The position numbers and the translations under genes are program-made. Below are positions 1-11,900 of a stretch of 64,000 nucleotides of DNA, in pieces; the stretch's first letter is position 1; each line of letters begins with the position of its first letter. The stretch is taken from assembly GCA_001414345.1 (NCBI GenBank), contig LLCB01000040.1, positions 62,001 through 126,000 of the forward strand, read 5' to 3'. The notes under the pieces are model-generated. The model was not told the DNA's origin, made no database searches, and saw only the letters and a program-made list of their open reading frames with translations. This DNA is from Hymenoscyphus infarciens (taxonomy: Eukaryota > Ascomycota > Leotiomycetes > Helotiales > Helotiaceae).

Positions 1-2604
1 AAGCTATCCTTACTCATAGCCTTATAAGTAGACTTTAAAGTACTCCTAAGTTGCTTTTAAGATAGCTTAATTATTATAGCTTCTACTTCTAAAAATAGTT
101 ATTCTCTAGCTAATTAAAACTATTACTAAAATAATTCCTAGAAAGACTAATATAAGCTATAAATACTATATCTTAAAGCCTATAACCTAAAGTATAATAG
201 TACTATACTAGTTACTTTATAGCTAAATTAGATAAAAAGCTTTATTTAAAGCTATAGTAACTACTAGGTATTAGCCCTCTTACTATAGGCTATAGAAGGA
301 GATACTTAATTATAATATAATAGCTTATTTCTAGAAGTATATACTCTACTTTAAAACAACTTTAAAGAATAAAGAGAGCGTATAACTATATACTTCTAGA
401 AGAACCTATTACTATTATTAAAGAAAGCTAATAATATAAAGTTTAAATTTAAAAATAAATAAGAATTACTACTAAGAAAATACCTATCTAAAAAGTAAGC
501 TATATATATAGAAGCTAGTAGTATAACTAAAGATTAAATAGTTTATTAACTATACTTAGATTTAGACTCTTTTCTCTAAACTAATATATTACTAAAGTAG
601 TATAATAATACTCTAAATTACTTCTATACTTAATATTTCTAATAAGAGTACTTCTTAAAAGCCTTATATAAAACCTAGTAGTAATAATTCTAAGTAATAA
701 TTAATATATAATTTAAGTCTAAGAAGACTAAGGTTAAAGAGTAAGAAAAGGAACTTAAGAAGCTTAAGAACTAATAGAATCGCGATTACTATCTATACTA
801 AAATAGTAGCTAGAATAATTAAGATAATTAAGATAACTAAATTAATTAAGATAATTAAGATAATTAAGATAATTAAGATAATTAAGATTAGAATAATTAA
901 GATAATTAAAATAATTAAGATAACTAAAGAAACCATAAATAACGTTTTCTTAAGAGAAATCGAATAGATAATTACTACTAAAACGTATAGCTAAATCTAT
1001 ATAACTAATTTATATCTATACTAGGATATTCTTAAGCCTTTAATAGTTAGCCCCTTCCTACTTAGTAGCCTTAGTATATCTCTAGAAGTATAGCCTAATA
1101 CCTCTAAGATATACTACCTTTTAGATAATAGTAGTAGCTTTTATAGGTTTTACTAAATATACTAAATAATTAAAAACAGATTACTCCCATAGTCTTAATA
1201 TATCTTATAAAAGCTAATAATAATAACCTTATTCCTATAGATAAATAAACCTATATCTAATTCACTTCTATCTATAAAGTTAATATATTATAAGACTAAG
1301 AAAATTAGCTAATTAATTTATATTCTAATAATAATTTAAAAAACGACTTTAGTAGTTACTCTAAGGTAGTATACTACTTATAATTTCTCCTATTATAACT
1401 CTATTACCTAATATTAATAGTATAGTATAATAGGACATTTATATATTATTATCGCTCTTATTAAGTACTATAAAAGAGACTAAAAAAACCGAAAACCTAA
1501 AAACAATTAAAAAACATAAACCTCTTACTAAAATAAGTAAAACAGCTAAGATAGTTCCTATTATATTTAATATTATTAATACCTCTATTATTAATAGTCT
1601 TATAATTACCTTAATAGATACTCTAAACAAAGATATTAAGGTATTACTTCTTTCCTTAGTAGCTTTAAATATAACCTTTTTACTATCTCTAATAAACTAT
1701 AAATTACTCTTAGATAATCTAAATAAAGATATATAAGTAGATAACTTATTAGATAAAATTAACTTCTATAGTAAACTATCTTATATAAATTAACTTAGGA
1801 AAAGGCCTAAACCCCTAGTAGAGCTATTAAAGGAGGAGGTTCCTCTAGTAGTTATTAGAAAGCTAACTAGCTTATACTTTATTAATAGTACTTTATATAA
1901 GTATTATAATAGTACTAAGTATATAATAAAATCCTCTAATAGCTACTTAATAGAATTCTACTCTAATACTAGCTTAGGAATTAGTCTAATTAGCTTATAG
2001 ATTCTTAAAAAATGTTTCCTTAATATTATACTAACTATCAGCTCTAGTACTATAAACTTAAATAGAGTAGAGAAAGACTCTTTAAGCTAAAACTTCGTTA
2101 AATTACCCTTCTACCTATACTCTATAAATAGAGCAGTTTTTTCGTTTATAGCTAAAGCATATATTATAGAGGACCTAAGCTATAATATCCTTATTAATAC
2201 TAAGTTCTTAAAACTAAACTATATAGATTTCTAATAGTAGAAGAACCTAACTAAGATAGACTATATTTAATATTATAAATATTAATTTTATATTATATAT
2301 CTTAATAATATAGTAAAAGAGCGAGCTTATATAACTATATATACTATAAAGACCTATATCCTTAAACCTTTTAAGGCTATAAATATATAAGTTAAATACT
2401 ATATTATACTAGTATATACTTAAGAGTATCTTATTATACCTTATACTTAGAAAGATATAGTAATTAGCTCTTATAAAAGCCTAATATATACTATTACTAA
2501 TAAGGATAATAAGCTACTAATATATATAAACCTTAAAAACGCGTCTATTTATATCGTTAGAGGCTAAATCCTAGAGTTCCTAGAATAGCTTAAAGAGGCT
2601 CTTA
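1..2604 (+). mobile_element. Ty3/gypsy LTR retrotransposon, upstream part (gag tail and protease), RIP-decayed
   Basis: Extremely AT-rich DNA packed with TA dinucleotides and in-frame TAA/TAG codons, so no ORF survives. Read through the stops on the plus strand, the stretch keeps protein-like texture. A run of Asp-Asn-x triplets lies near 811-930. A retropepsin-like block around 2,040-2,230 reads along the lines of LSYNILINTKFL, the kind of segment that follows the aspartic protease site in gypsy polyproteins. Reverse transcriptase resumes only at about 5,402, because a second LTR element was inserted at 2605-5401. C-to-T and G-to-A changes on both strands fit RIP. The element begins outside the window and its LTR is not seen. 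Assignment to Ty3/gypsy rests mainly on the downstream pol part. Confidence 0.75.
811..928 (+). repeat. 9-bp tandem repeat (GATAATTAA) within decayed gag
   Basis: About a dozen copies of the 9-mer GATAATTAA with minor variants. In frame they read Asp-Asn-stop. With RIP taken into account the last codon was probably CAA or CAG, giving an Asp-Asn-Gln repeat in the original gag protein. This is seen directly; the ancestral reading is inference. Confidence 0.75.
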
Positions 2605-2609
2605 GAAAG

Positions 2610-2902
2610 TGTGACAGTATGCCGTCATTCTAGATAGCTGGGAGTATCTGCTACGTATAGGGTTTCAGCAGTTATTGTCTTATATTGTCTGTTTTAGAAA
2701 GGTTATATAGGCGACGTATAACGTTGGTCGGTTTCAGACCTTTTAGTCTAAACCTCTTGTATATAGTAGCCTACTCCTAGAGTAGAGAGAGATAGTTTTT
2801 CCTTTTCTTCTATATTAGAGCCTAGTATTTACTTATGTTATTTAGTCTCGAACGCACTTCTATATGCCTCTTCTCTTGTAGTATGTATTTCGTACTGTTA
2901 TA
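2610..2902. repeat. 5' LTR of nested retroelement
   Basis: Direct repeat of 5104-5396 with the same length (293 bp). The differences are nearly all transitions (C/T, G/A), as expected from RIP. It starts TGTGACAG and ends TTATA. Confidence 0.9.
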
Positions 2903-5103
2903 TAAAAAGGAAAAACTCTACTTCGCTGGTGACGGTATTTATAATATCTCTTTCGAGCTTGTCGTCGCTCTTTTTGTTTTCGAATACGACTCGGCCTAGA
3001 TTCGGACTAGGACGACAACATCCTTAAATAGCTAGGTAATCGGAGACTACCTAGACGGCTAGTGATATCAGAGTTTGATATCGGTTTTAGATAGCTGGTA
3101 AAAAGCGTGTTTTATACGTTAAGGAAGTAGGAATACGCTAAGTGCTCTAGAGGCTTCTAATAACCCTCTCTGTATAGAGACTGCTATATATAAGTTCGGT
3201 GAATAAGTCGACTATTACTAAAAAGTTATTGCGAAGGCTTCTGAATCTGCTCTTACCCTCTCTTAATTTGATATTATGTCGACAGTTCTACTAAATAGTA
3301 TTAAGTAATAAACCCTTTCTAGAGCCACCCCTCTTACTAAAAGACACCCTTCTAAAAGCTGCCTAAATAGTATCTATATACTAAGATTAAGAAGATCTTA
3401 ATAAAATAAAGATAAGTAAGACTTCTTAAATATAAATTAGATATAGTCGGTTATATAGGCTTTAGAAGTAGAAAATTAAGAAATAAAGGATCGGCTAGCT
3501 AAGCTAGAAAAGAAAGTAAGTAAACTCATAAGTTAATAAATTGCTTTGTCTCTAAACCCTCTCTAATCTAACCCTCTTTTACTTCTAAGTCTAAATTTAT
3601 ACCTCTTTTAACTATAAGCAGCTACCTCTAATACCTTTTATTATTCTACCCTTACTTAATATAGCACTAAAGCCTCTTTGAATACCTTCTAACAAAAAAG
3701 TAAGATAACTAAAAAGATTAAACCTTTAGATAATAGTATTTTACTTATATACTAATAATAGAAGATATTAGTATATAATAGACTCTCTATAAATACTAAT
3801 TATTACAACTCCTCTCTAACCTGAAAAGCCCTTATTTAGAGTATAATAACTAGACTAGCTAGGAACTACCTAGAGCCTAGATACAAGTTAGAGTTAGACT
3901 TTACTTTTAAAGATTAGAAAGATATAGTTACTCTTTTAGATATCTACTTTTTAACTAGTTATAAGATAGAGGACACTTAGAACGCTTTTATAGTCTTATA
4001 GATAGATAATACTAGAGAAACTTTTACTAATTTTAAGAGTTGCTTTTTAAGTATAGCTATACTTAAAGATATACTAGAATCGGAATAGTTCTTTTAAATA
4101 TAAGATAAGATTACACTATAGCTCTAAAACTTAGCTACTTTAAGAAAGAGATAATAGAACTATAACTTTGTCGAGATAGCGTCTAATCTTTTAGCTTTAG
4201 ATAAGGAGATATACTAAAACGCTAAGTTATATAATATTAGTACTTTAGTCTAAAATACCTCCTCTTTATCTAATCTAGCTCTAAACTCTTTATAATCTAA
4301 TAGTAAATCTTCTGCTACTTTTAAAGTAGAATTAGAATTAGAAGATAAATAAGTCCTTAAGTACTCTAATTTAGAGAGGGAATAAGGTAATATAATAACT
4401 TTTAGTAATAACTCTTTAACTAGCTGAAATAATATAATAAAGTTTAGTAATAACTTTATTTTTAACTAGCTAAAACCACCTCTTTTATTATCCCTAGTTA
4501 CTTAGATAATATAATAACTTCGGTATTAAACTCTTTTAACTAGCTAGAACTACTCCTTTTATTATCTTAAACTTTAAATAGCGAAACTTAATAATTAGAA
4601 ACAACTTCGCCTTTAACTACTTAAAACCCTACTAACTCTAATTAGAGTCTTACTTTCTTTTACTTCTAGCTAGGCTAGAAGTCTTTTTTTTTATTCGAAT
4701 TTAAATTAGATATAAATTAGTATACTCTCGAAGTAAGCTCTTAAATAAGTTATTACTATTACCTATAACGTTACCTCTTAATATTCGTCTTCTACTCTTC
4801 TTTAAACTTTTTCTTATTTTACTTTAAACTTTCTCTAACCTACTAGATAGAATTAGACTATACTCTTTTAGTAAATACTTACTTTAATATTAAAGGATTA
4901 GAAACGAAATCTCTCTTTTATAAGTATCTACGAATTAGTTCGGTTATAATTTAGACTTAAAGTTAACATCTTATCTCGCTTATAATAAAATCAATAAATA
5001 TAATAAATACTTCAACCTTAATAACGATGTTATAGCATCCTAATTTAACTTTAAATAATAAGAGAGATAGACTTAAGGATAAGTCTTTTTTAAAGAAGAG
5101 GGA

Positions 5104-5396
5104 TGTAATAGTATACTATTATCCTAGATAGCTAGAAGTATCTACTACGTATAGGGTTTTAGTAGTTGTTGTCTTATATTGTCTATTTTAGGAAGGTTAC
5201 GTAGGCGACGTATAACGTTAGTCGGTTTCGGACCTTTTAGTCCGAACCTCTTATATATAGTAGCCTACTCCTAGAGTAGAGAGGGATAGTTTTTCCTTTT
5301 CTTCTGTATTAGAGCCTAGTATCTACTCACGTTATTTAGTCTCGAACGCACTCCTATATACCTCTTCTTCTATAGTATATATTTCGTACTATTATA
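5104..5396. repeat. 3' LTR of nested retroelement
   Basis: Second copy of the 293-bp LTR, starting TGTAATAG and ending TTATA. It is followed at once by the GAAAG target duplication and then by resumed Ty3/gypsy pol sequence. Confidence 0.9.
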
Positions 5397-5401
5397 GAAA
5401 G

Positions 5402-8400
5402 GACTCTAATTATATAATATATCTAAGCTTAACTAACGTTTTTAAAGGACTTCTACCTATATCTAAGTAATCTAAAAGTAAGTAACCTAATAGCTAGCCT
5501 TATCTAATAGCTTCTATTAAACCTCTTTTTACTAATCCTAACTCTATTAACATCTTAAAAGCAAATATATCTAAATATTAAAGAGAAGATTACTAACTTA
5601 AAGTAAGTAGTATTATTTAAAATAACGCTTTACTATTTTATAATAAGCTTAAATGTTTTAATAATAGAATCGAGATATCTATTAACTTTTAAGATAGTGT
5701 TAATATTAAAGACTTAAAGTAAGCCCTCTATAATATATCTTATAAGGATAAGTAAGCTATTAATAGTATTATTAATCCTCTTACTAAAATTAGAGTAGTA
5801 GAAAGAGTCCTCTTAGGTTAGCCTTCGCTAGTAGTATTACTAGCCTTCCTTATATAGTAAGATAGTAAACCTTATATAGTAGTTAACTTTTAGAGAGTTA
5901 ATACTAAACTCTATATAGACGTATAGCCTCTACCTTACTAAGATAACATCCTATAAGTAATATATAAGGCTATAATATTCTTAGTACTAGATATAACTAA
6001 AAGCTTCTTCTAATAAAAGATTAGGTTAAAAGATAGGTAGAAAACCACCTTCGTTACCTTATACTATAGCTAAGAGCAGCTTATAGTTAGTACTATAGGT
6101 TTAATAACCTCTTTATTCTTCTTTTAATATTATATAGAAAATCTCTTTAGTAATCTATTATAGTAATTTATATACGTTTTTATAGATAATACTATTATCT
6201 TTTCGTAGATAAAAGAGGATTATCTAATCTACTTTTCCTAAGTTCTTAAATAACTATATAAATCTAGTATTACTTTATTATTACTAAAGTACTATTTCGC
6301 TTAGCCTAGACTAAAGGCCTTAGAATATTAGGTTACTTACTATAGCCTATATACTATAGAAGACAAAGTAGAAGCTATTAGAGCTATTAAATAGCCTAAT
6401 ACGCTTTTAGACCTTAAGAGAGGGTTAGGTCTTTTTAGATATTACTATAAATTCGTTAGATATTATATAGTAATTACTAATCTACTAAATAAGATTAAGA
6501 CTCTTAGATTTAAAAGCTTATCTATTAGTAGAAAAGGTTATAACGTCTATATAAAAAGGAAGCTATATAATTTCCTCGACAATTCTAAACTATACTAAAA
6601 GCTTTTAAAAGAAGAATAAGAAGTATAAGAAAAGCTAAAAGATAAACTTTACTTAACACCTATTCTAGCCTTTTCTAACTTTTTAAGACCCTTTATCTTA
6701 TATATAGATAGTAGCTATAAAATAGGTTTTAGTATTATATTATACTAGAAAAATAACAAAGGTATTAAGTACTCTATTCTTTTCCTATCTAAATCGTTAG
6801 CCTCTATAGAAGATTAATACTAGCTTATAAAGCTCGAGACTAGTATACTTATCTAAGCACTTAAAAAGCTACTCTAATACCTTAATAGAACGGATTTTAT
6901 AGTAGTTATAGACTATAGTACTATAATAAATACTTTTAAAGACATAGGTCTAGTAAAAGAGAAATAGTTTATAAGATTAGCAAATTAGTAATTATTCTTA
7001 TCTAGATATATAAAAAATATAACTATTATTTATTAAGCTAGGAAGTTATATATTAATATAGATACTCTATCTAGGCTTCTTAGAGACTCTCTAGCACTAA
7101 AAGCTATTGAAATCTAGACTAGAAAAGCTATAATATTAAGTACTTAAGAGTATTATAATCATAGTATATCTTATTTCATATACTACTTTCCTATATAAAC
7201 TTAATAGACTATAAGATTAAAGGCGCTAACCTCTTTAGCTAGGATTACTTTAGATTTAATAGAGCCTATACTACTTAATCTAACAATTAGATCGACTACT
7301 CTTATAATAAGTAAAGATATCCTAAGAGATATAGCTAAGGAGATACCTTATAACTATGCTTTTAGACTTATATATAAGAAGCTAGCTAGATAGTACGTAG
7401 ATATGAAAAACAGCGCTTCTATTACTACTCTAGAAAGCTTCTATTTTAACCTTATAAGTAAGCTTCTATTCTTTTAAGATTAAGGTAAAGAAAGGCTATA
7501 TATTTCTTAAAAGTATATTAAAGATATTCTTACTACTACTTATAATAATAAAGGTTATTTTAATATAAAAAGAATATATAAATAAGTTAAAGAATATATA
7601 TTTTTCCTTAAAATATATAGAAGGATTAAAGAGTATATTATAACCTACTCTATCTACTAAATAACTAAGCCTTTAAATATCTTATCTTAAGAGAGTCTTT
7701 AGCTAATTAAACATCTAATAATACTATTTATAGTACTTTCTATAGACTTTATCAACGGTTTACCTATAACTAATAATAGTAATAACAAAATCCTTATAAT
7801 TATATATAAGTATATAAAAGCTATTAAGCTAATAGTAGGCAAAGACATATATACTATAGAGGACTAAGTAAACCTTTTTTTTAAAAAGGTATATAGTAAT
7901 TAGAGCCTACTATATTATATTATTTCTAATTAAGACTTAAAGTTTTAATCTACCTTCTAGAAAAGACTTTTTAAATTATTAAAGACTAGACTAGCCTTTA
8001 CTATAATATATTATTTAGTAGTAAATAGATAGATAGAGAGAAGTAATTAAATAGTAGTATATATATTATACTATACTATTAGCAAAGTATATAATTAGTC
8101 TAAATAGGAAGATATTATCTCTTTTATCTAGCTATCTCTAAATACCTTTATTAATATATCTATAGAAGTTATACTATTTATAATAATATATAGCTATAAA
8201 GTAAAGACTAAACTAGGAATAAGTAAAGTAGGATTAGACTTTAACTTTATTATATATAAAGACTAATTATAAAAGTAAGTAGAAGACTTAGTTAAAATAG
8301 CTTAAGTATATATAAAGATATACTATAATAAAAAGCATATACCTCCTAAATTTAGCGATTACGCCTTCCTTCGTATAGCTAAGAGTTATAAGAAGAGCTA

Positions 8401-8800
8401 CTATTTATAAAACTTCACTAAGCTCTTATTCCTAAAACTAGGACTATTTAAGATTATTCACTCTATTAGTAACTTAGTATTTAAGCTTAAACTACTCTTA
8501 TATCTAAAAGCTATTTATCTAGTTATTTCTATAAAATACCTTAAACCTATAAAGAGCGACCTTTTTAATCGTCTATAGCCTAAACCTAGCTATATTATAG
8601 TTAATAGTAAAGAGTAATATATTATTAAGGAAATCCTAGATAAAGAAATATAAAAGCTAATAAAAGGTTCTATATAGCTATACTTTAGAGTAAAGTAGTT
8701 AAGATATAAGAATATAATATAAAAACCTACTTCTATTATTTAAGAGTAAGCTACTCTAGTATTTAAGGCCTACTAGGCTAAGAAATAAAGTAGATTATCC
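5402..8800 (+). mobile_element. Ty3/gypsy pol: reverse transcriptase, RNase H, integrase, chromodomain (RIP-decayed)
   Basis: On the plus strand, read through TAA/TAG codons, the domain order is that of a Ty3/gypsy (chromovirus-type) polyprotein. Reverse transcriptase spans about 5,700-6,500, with the active-site block now VFIDNTIIFS near 6,173-6,205 (ancestral YVDD-type). RNase H has LYIDSSYKIGFS near 6,690-6,740. A zinc-binding and integrase core follows, with SIDFINGLP near 7,735-7,760 holding a catalytic Asp. A chromodomain-like end lies near 8,610-8,790 (YIVKEILDKEI, then LYFRVK-LRYKN). Every domain carries stops and Asp-to-Asn or Gly-to-Ser/Arg type changes typical of RIP. It is the continuation of the element interrupted at 2604. 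Confidence 0.85.
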
Positions 8801-8989
8801 TTATAATATCCTATAAGATATAACACCTTTTATTAGGTACTAGCGCTAGCTATTAAGAGGCGTACTTATAACAGTTTCTATAAATTATCCTCTCTAATCT
8901 TAAAAGCTATATTTAAGACATAAATTAAGACTAGTTATCTACTAATTCTATAACGTTAAACTAACCTATATTTATTTATAGCGCTCTAA

Positions 8990-11900
8990 CCGTTCCTAGT
9001 AAAAGATCTACGAGGTCCTTTCTAAAGAGTATAGTATATATATACTTTTAAAAATATTAATATAATATCTTTCTATAATAATTCAATTATAATCCCTATA
9101 ACGTTATATATTCCTCGATCTTAATATATCTTAGTCTAACCGCTTAATCTTAGATTTAGATATTATCTATCGTCTTTATCTTCGATAATAACCTAATTAG
9201 ACTATAAGCTCCTATTAGTTAGCTAACTCGTTATCTACTAAAAACCTTATCTTTGGCCTAACGCCTAAGATAGTAATTATATAACTCTATAAATTTTAGG
9301 CCTTAATATTACGATCGTGGAATAAACCTTATAATCTTATCTTCTATATACTCTATATCTTTTATCCTTTAATCTATTATCTATTAATATAACCTAAATC
9401 TCTACTATCTCGTCTATTAACCATAGAACCGTTAAATAGTATAAAACTATTATTATAGTATATAGTAAGTACCTTAATTATAATATATTTACTAGTCAAT
9501 AGATTACTAAACGAAATATTTAATAGTAGCCTAGAACAACTACGTCTAATTAAAGCTAGTAGACGCTATACTAGCTTTAATACTATTATAATCTTCTATA
9601 ATATAGCTACTAGTATAATACCTACTAAGAGCGATAACGCCCTCGACTATATTATAAACGTCGGTAGCTTATTAGGTCCCTTAGTTCTTAAGATTATACC
9701 TATACTCTAAAAGAATTAGAAAGTAAATCCTAAAATACTAGCTACTAAACTAATCAAAAAGTCTATTAATAAGTTTAAAAGTAATTAAGAAAATTAACCT
9801 ACTATTACTTTAAATAACGAAGGCTTCTTAATAGCTTTTAGTAAGGTTAAAGCCTAGAGTGTTACTACTATACCTATATAAGAGCTAGTATACCTAATTT
9901 ATAAATCTTAACCTTAGCCTAATATTAAATCTTAGTCTAACGCTAAATCTCAGCCTAACGTTTAGTCTAATAACCCTTTTGCTTAAGGTTATATAGACTT
10001 AGAAGAATCCTAGCCTTAGCCTAATAACTCTTTCGCTCGAGGTTACGTAGACTTAGAAGAATCCTAGCCTTAGCTTAATAACCCTTTTACTCGAGGTTAC
10101 GTAGACTTATAAAGTAAAGCCTAACTCTAGCTTAGTAATACTTTTATATAGAGCAGGGAATACTAACTATAAGCCGAAGAACAACTAGAGTTTAATAGTA
10201 ATAGAAAGTATATTAAGATATTATAGAGTCGCTTAGATTTTATACTACTTAAAGAACCTAGGAAATACTAAGATCTTTCTAAGTATTATATAGCCTTAAC
10301 TATAGCATACTTAGTAAATAGTATATTATATAGCTTATCTTAAGACTATAACCTTATTAATATTAATAGTCTATATACTCTTATTTATTAGATAAAGATC
10401 TACTATATATAAGAAAACATATAATTTACTATATATCTTAAGATAAGTAGTAACTAATATATTAATAAGCTAGATAATAAAGATAAGATAAACCCTAGTA
10501 GTAAGCCTTAATATATAATTTATACTACTATTAAAACTGCTACTATTAAAAACCTTTAGATAGAGGATACTACTAAAGATAATCTATCTATTAAAGTCTT
10601 TAGAGTAAAGAATTTTAACCTAGAGAAGAAGCTTATTATATATATAAAGGTTAAAGCCTCTCTTCTTAAAACTAGTAGTAGTAGAGAAATACCTATTATA
10701 TACTAAGCTAGCTATAAGACTAAGATACTTTAATTAGCTAATATCCTATCTTATATAAAGGCTAATAATAAGAGTATTACTTTTATATAAGTTGTTTTCT
10801 CTATATATAAGAAAGTATAAGAGATTATATAAAAGATCGCTAATAATAAGTAGTTAGATCTACTACTTAAATAGATTAAAGACTTACTTAGAGCTAGTAA
10901 TCTTAATATAGGTAATCTATTCTTAGTTATATAATAACCTACTCTCTAAGTAAAAGGTAAGCTACTATACTATATTAGAGTATTCTAAGACTAGATATAT
11001 ATATATATATTCTACTTATATATACCTTTTTTAACAAATTCTAATTAAATAAGAGTTACTTCTAAGACTAAGTATAAGATTAATTTAACATATTTATATT
11101 TAGATTTAAAGGATTATATAGAAAGCTTAGTACTTAGGATTATACTAAGCCTAAGGCTTTTATTACTTTTCTAAACTTAAGAAACTATTTCTACTATAAT
11201 CTTAATAAGAGTAAATACCTTATAATATAATTTCTAGACTTTAAAGTAAATAATTATATTAAATACTAAGGACTAAATAAAAAGAAGCTATATAATCTAT
11301 AAGAATAGTTAGATAAAGATATAGATATTAAAGACGAATTACTTAATAATAGAGATAAAGGCTTAGAAAGTAGTAAAACTATTATTAAACCTAAAGCTCT
11401 AAAGATATATACTATCTTTTAGTATAAGCTTAAAAACATCTTATATACTCTTATTAGAATAGTTATTAAATTCCTAGAAGCCTTATTAGATATACTCTCT
11501 CTTCTTCTTACTATAAGAAAGAATAGACGTTAGAGAGGACTACCTAGGACTAAAGTATCTATTAATATTAACATTCCTACTAATAAATTATGTTTAAAAG
11601 CTCTTAATATTATAAAGTATAAAAACTAGATTAAGTATAAAGTTATAGTAATATTAAAGATAACTAACTAGCTCTTAAAAGATATAGTCTACTATATTAA
11701 TTTTAGGCGACTAGTAAACGTAAAAAATATTACTTTATAATATATACTAGTTTTTATCTTTATACTATTTATTAACTTTAATAATTCCCTTTGTTTTAAG
11801 CCTTTAAATTTTTAAAAGGACTATTATAGACGTTTCTTTATAGACCTATTTATCTAGTATATTATTTATAGCTTCTTATCTAACTACTTAGTAAATTTTA

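Larger units (their letters stand above)
2605..5401. mobile_element. Nested, non-autonomous (gag-only) LTR retrotransposon with 5-bp target duplication
   Basis: A complete element of 2,787 bp lies at 2610-5396, bounded by direct repeats of exactly 293 bp each (2610-2902 and 5104-5396). The flanking 5-mer GAAAG occurs at 2605-2609 and again at 5397-5401. LTRs start with TG and now end in TA, as expected for CA after RIP. The 2.2-kb interior, read on the plus strand through stops, contains a coiled-coil-like segment and a retrotransposon-gag-like segment around 3,470-4,380 (for example DFTFKD, DIVTLLDIYFLTSYKIEDT). There is no RT, RNase H or integrase. It sits inside the coding region of the surrounding Ty3/gypsy element, so it arrived later. 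Confidence 0.88.

Noticed and set aside
1439..1630. Minus-strand hydrophobic ORF of 63 codons
   Set aside because: Lies inside RIP-decayed retroelement DNA, where AT-rich sequence yields Ile/Leu-rich chance ORFs.
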